From the NCBI GenBank assembly GCA_016776725.1, contig JADHSV010000013.1, forward strand, positions 1 through 64,000: DNA of 64,000 nt. The letters run 5' to 3'. The notes under the pieces are model-generated. The model searched no databases. It saw only the letters and a list, made by a program, of their open reading frames with translations, and was not told where the DNA came from. This document shows positions 61,931-64,000 of the stretch, one piece after another; positions within the stretch are counted from its first letter, which is position 1, and every line of letters begins with the position of its first letter. The stretch is from Rhodospirillales bacterium. GTDB lineage: Bacteria; Pseudomonadota; Alphaproteobacteria; Rhodospirillales; Shumkoniaceae. Position numbers and translations under genes: made by a program.

Positions 61931-62446
61931 ATGAAGCGACATGCGGATTCAGCCCATGCTTTGAGCATGAAGGTAAATTGGCTCATCGAGCGGATTTGCG
62001 TTTTCCTGATGGTTTTGTTGGTATTTGACGTTTGGCTTGGGATCATGGCGCGCTACGCGCTTCCCTGGGAATTGACGTTCACCGAGGAACTGGCCCGTTA
62101 TCTTATGATTTGGATGGCCCTGCTGGCGGTTTCCAGCGGCATTGCGCACCGCGAGCATATCGGCGTGGAGTTTGTGTTCACGCGGTTTCCGCGTCCCATG
62201 CAACGCTGGCTGGCGCTGATGTTCGACCTGATCGCCTTCGCCTTTTTCGCGTTTATTCTGATTTACGGCCTAGATTTCGTGGAACGCGGTTTTGGCCGGT
62301 TCACCATGATCTTCGGGGTTCCCAAGGGCATTCCCTACATCGGTGTGCCGCTGGCGGCGGGCTTTGCGTGCATCCAACTCGCATTGGTCTCCGTGCGCGA
62401 CTTCATCCATTTTTCACATTCGCCGGACGTCGGTGGGGAGGCCTGA
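61931..62446 (+). CDS. dctQ: TRAP transporter small permease DctQ
   Basis: A 171-residue four-helix DctQ subunit with the conserved WELTFTEELARYLMIWMALL segment. It follows carbamate kinase by 78 bases, so the transporter belongs to the ureide cassette. One base separates it from dctM. Confidence 0.85.
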   Translation: MKRHADSAHALSMKVNWLIERICVFLMVLLVFDVWLGIMARYALPWELTFTEELARYLMIWMALLAVSSGIAHREHIGVEFVFTRFPRPMQRWLALMFDLIAFAFFAFILIYGLDFVERGFGRFTMIFGVPKGIPYIGVPLAAGFACIQLALVSVRDFIHFSHSPDVGGEA

Positions 62447-62447
62447 T

Positions 62448-63731
62448 ATGGTTTTTGTCGCAATTACGTTTTTCGGTCTTCTCACCATCGGCATGCCGGT
62501 TGGGTTCGTTCTGGGCGTGGCCGGTGTGGTCGGTATTTTCGACATGGGCGGCGGGCGTTTTCTGGCCATGGTGCCGGACCGCTTCTTCGCGGGGCTGGAC
62601 CTGTTCCCCTTCCTGGCCATGCCGTTCTTTATTCTGGCGGGCGAGATCATGAACCGGTCGGGCATCACCACCAATCTGGTGAAGCTGGCGGACTCGCTGG
62701 TTGGCTGGCTGCGTGGCGGTATGGCGCACTCCAACATGGTGGCGTCGGTGCTGTTTGCGGGCATTACCGGTTCGGCTACCGCCGATACCGCGGCCTTCGG
62801 CAACACTCTGGTTCCGGCCATGGTGAAAAACGGATATTCGCGGCCCATGGCCTGCGCCGTTACGGTGGCGGGTTCGATCATCGGCCCGACCATTCCGCCC
62901 TCGACCCTGGCCGTCATCTACGGCTCGATCATGGGCGTGTCCATCGCTGGCCTTTTCGCCGCGGGCATCCTTCCGGGTCTCTTGATTTGCGGCGTCTGTA
63001 TGGCGCTGATTGCGATCAACGGGAAGCGCTGGAATTTCCCGGAAGCGGCTGAGGAATTCAGCATCAAAAGAGTAGGCGTCGCCTTAAAGGAAAGTATTCT
63101 GGCGGCGATCCTTCCGGTCTTTATCATCGGTTCGATCCTGTTTGGGTTTGCCACGCCCACCGAGGCCGCGGCCATCGCGGTGGCTTACGCTCTGGTTGTC
63201 GGCGGCATCATTTACCGGGGTCTGACGTGGACCGACATGTACGAAATGCTGGTTCGCACGACGCGCATCACCGGCATCATTTTCGTCATCATCGCATCGG
63301 CCACCATTTTGGGCTGGTGGATGACGTTCAACCAAATTCCGCAGGCCATTGCGGAAGGGTTCCTGGCCATTTCCAGCAATCCCAAGGTGATCATCGGCAT
63401 GATCCTGGTGCTGTTGCTGTTCATCGGCCTGTTTATGGACATCAACGCCACGCTGATCATTCTGGCGCCGGTGCTGGCACCGTTGACGGTGACCATCGGC
63501 ATGAACCCGGTTCACGCCGGTATCGTATTCATTCTGTGTCTGAACATCTCTTTGATGACGCCACCGGTGGGGGCGTGCCTGTTTGTCCTTGCGTCTGTAA
63601 CGGGGGAAAAGATTGAAGAGATAACCAAGGCCCTGTGGCCGTTCATTCTGGCAGAATTCTTGGTTCTTATCCTGGTCGCGTACTGGGAGGGAATGACCCT
63701 CGCCATCCCGAAATTCTTCGGGTTCTATTAG
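62448..63731 (+). CDS. dctM: TRAP transporter large permease DctM
   Basis: A 427-residue DctM channel with LFAGITGSATADTAAFG, GPTIPPSTLAVIYG and SLMTPPVGACLFV signatures. ATG 62448 is preceded by GGGGAGG; the open frame to 62343 is only an out-of-frame reading of dctQ. It likely imports the substrate of the transcarbamylase route. Confidence 0.88.
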   Translation: MVFVAITFFGLLTIGMPVGFVLGVAGVVGIFDMGGGRFLAMVPDRFFAGLDLFPFLAMPFFILAGEIMNRSGITTNLVKLADSLVGWLRGGMAHSNMVASVLFAGITGSATADTAAFGNTLVPAMVKNGYSRPMACAVTVAGSIIGPTIPPSTLAVIYGSIMGVSIAGLFAAGILPGLLICGVCMALIAINGKRWNFPEAAEEFSIKRVGVALKESILAAILPVFIIGSILFGFATPTEAAAIAVAYALVVGGIIYRGLTWTDMYEMLVRTTRITGIIFVIIASATILGWWMTFNQIPQAIAEGFLAISSNPKVIIGMILVLLLFIGLFMDINATLIILAPVLAPLTVTIGMNPVHAGIVFILCLNISLMTPPVGACLFVLASVTGEKIEEITKALWPFILAEFLVLILVAYWEGMTLAIPKFFGFY

Positions 63732-63799
63732 GCAAGGCGAAGGTTAGTGAGAGGGGCTCCAGTTTGGAGCCATAGAGGGAAAACATAGGAGAGGTATTG

Positions 63800-64000
63800 A
63801 TGAAAACGTTGAAAGTTTTAGCTGCCACCACGGCGTTCGCCGCTCTGATGGCGGGATCCGCATTCGCAGCGGACGTGACCATGCGCCTCGGCCATCTGAA
63901 TCCGGCCGATCCGCTGGAATCCCATTCGGGAACCATGACCACGATCTTCAAATCGCTGGTCGAGACCAACAGTAACGGCGCCATCGAAGTCAAACTGTTC
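63800..64000 (+). CDS. dctP: TRAP substrate-binding protein DctP, partial
   Basis: The first 67 codons of a DctP protein cut by the window edge. A signal peptide ends in AGSAFAAD (about 23 residues), and the mature start TMRLGHLNPADPLESH is typical. AGGAGAGGTATTG precedes the ATG. Here dctP follows dctQM, unlike the P-Q-M order at 20243. Confidence 0.82.
   Translation, partial: MKTLKVLAATTAFAALMAGSAFAADVTMRLGHLNPADPLESHSGTMTTIFKSLVETNSNGAIEVKLF

Overview
The window is GC-rich chromosomal DNA of an alphaproteobacterium. Inositol and uronate catabolism, a CheZ homologue and three TRAP transporters suggest a free-living, probably aquatic Rhodospirillales-like organism; that placement is inference. 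I see no tRNA, rRNA, CRISPR array, complete insertion sequence or prophage. Genes are densely packed and mostly in short functional cassettes.

Layout. 1-3.7 kb: an M81 metallopeptidase broken at its 5' end, an ArgE-like M20 deacylase and an aspartoacylase-family zinc hydrolase. 3.7-8.2 kb: a 1016-residue hybrid histidine kinase with an ABC-type periplasmic sensor domain, a receiver-domain remnant behind it, and a receiver-only protein. 8.4-12.3 kb: iolE and iolD facing iolG (myo-inositol catabolism). 12.3-17.7 kb: an AfuABC/FbpABC-type ABC importer facing an inositol-monophosphatase-family phosphatase. 17.7-23.2 kb: an SDR, uronate isomerase uxaC and a DctPQM TRAP transporter. 23.3-25.3 kb: an RpiR-type regulator behind a transaldolase-family gene. 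25.5-31.6 kb: small proteins, a poly-G tract, a cupin, a D-aminoacylase, a LysE exporter, a membrane histidine kinase and a GyrI-like protein. 31.7-33.4 kb: iolB facing an SDR. 33.6-41.7 kb: CheZ, a small monooxygenase, a signal-less NMT1-like protein, a CoA-transferase, SMP-30, a TAXI TRAP system and an SDR. 41.7-46.8 kb: DUF188, DUF1801, a DUF58-DUF4129-MoxR operon and YbaK. 47-50.8 kb: cspA, a cysteine-rich PAS kinase and a metallo-beta-lactamase/cyclic-nucleotide-domain protein. 51.1-56.1 kb: an RTX protein with its type I secretion ABC transporter and HlyD adaptor. 56.1-64 kb: a ROK regulator facing a cassette of AllA, AllE, an ATCase-like transcarbamylase, a cytosolic asparaginase homologue, carbamate kinase and a third TRAP transporter.

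How it fits together. The left two thirds look like a sugar, polyol and sugar-acid scavenging region. IolG, IolE, IolD and IolB carry myo-inositol to 5-dehydro-2-deoxygluconate; IolC and a dedicated aldolase are not in the window. GGAA/TTCC palindromes upstream of iolD and of the transaldolase, plus the RpiR gene, suggest an IolR-like regulon. The most unusual block is the ROK-controlled cassette at 57.5-64 kb. It holds the parts for importing a ureido acid, phosphorolysing it to carbamoyl phosphate, and making ATP with carbamate kinase, but it has no allantoinase, allantoate hydrolase or ureidoglycolate dehydrogenase. It may therefore be an undescribed ureide or oxalurate salvage route.
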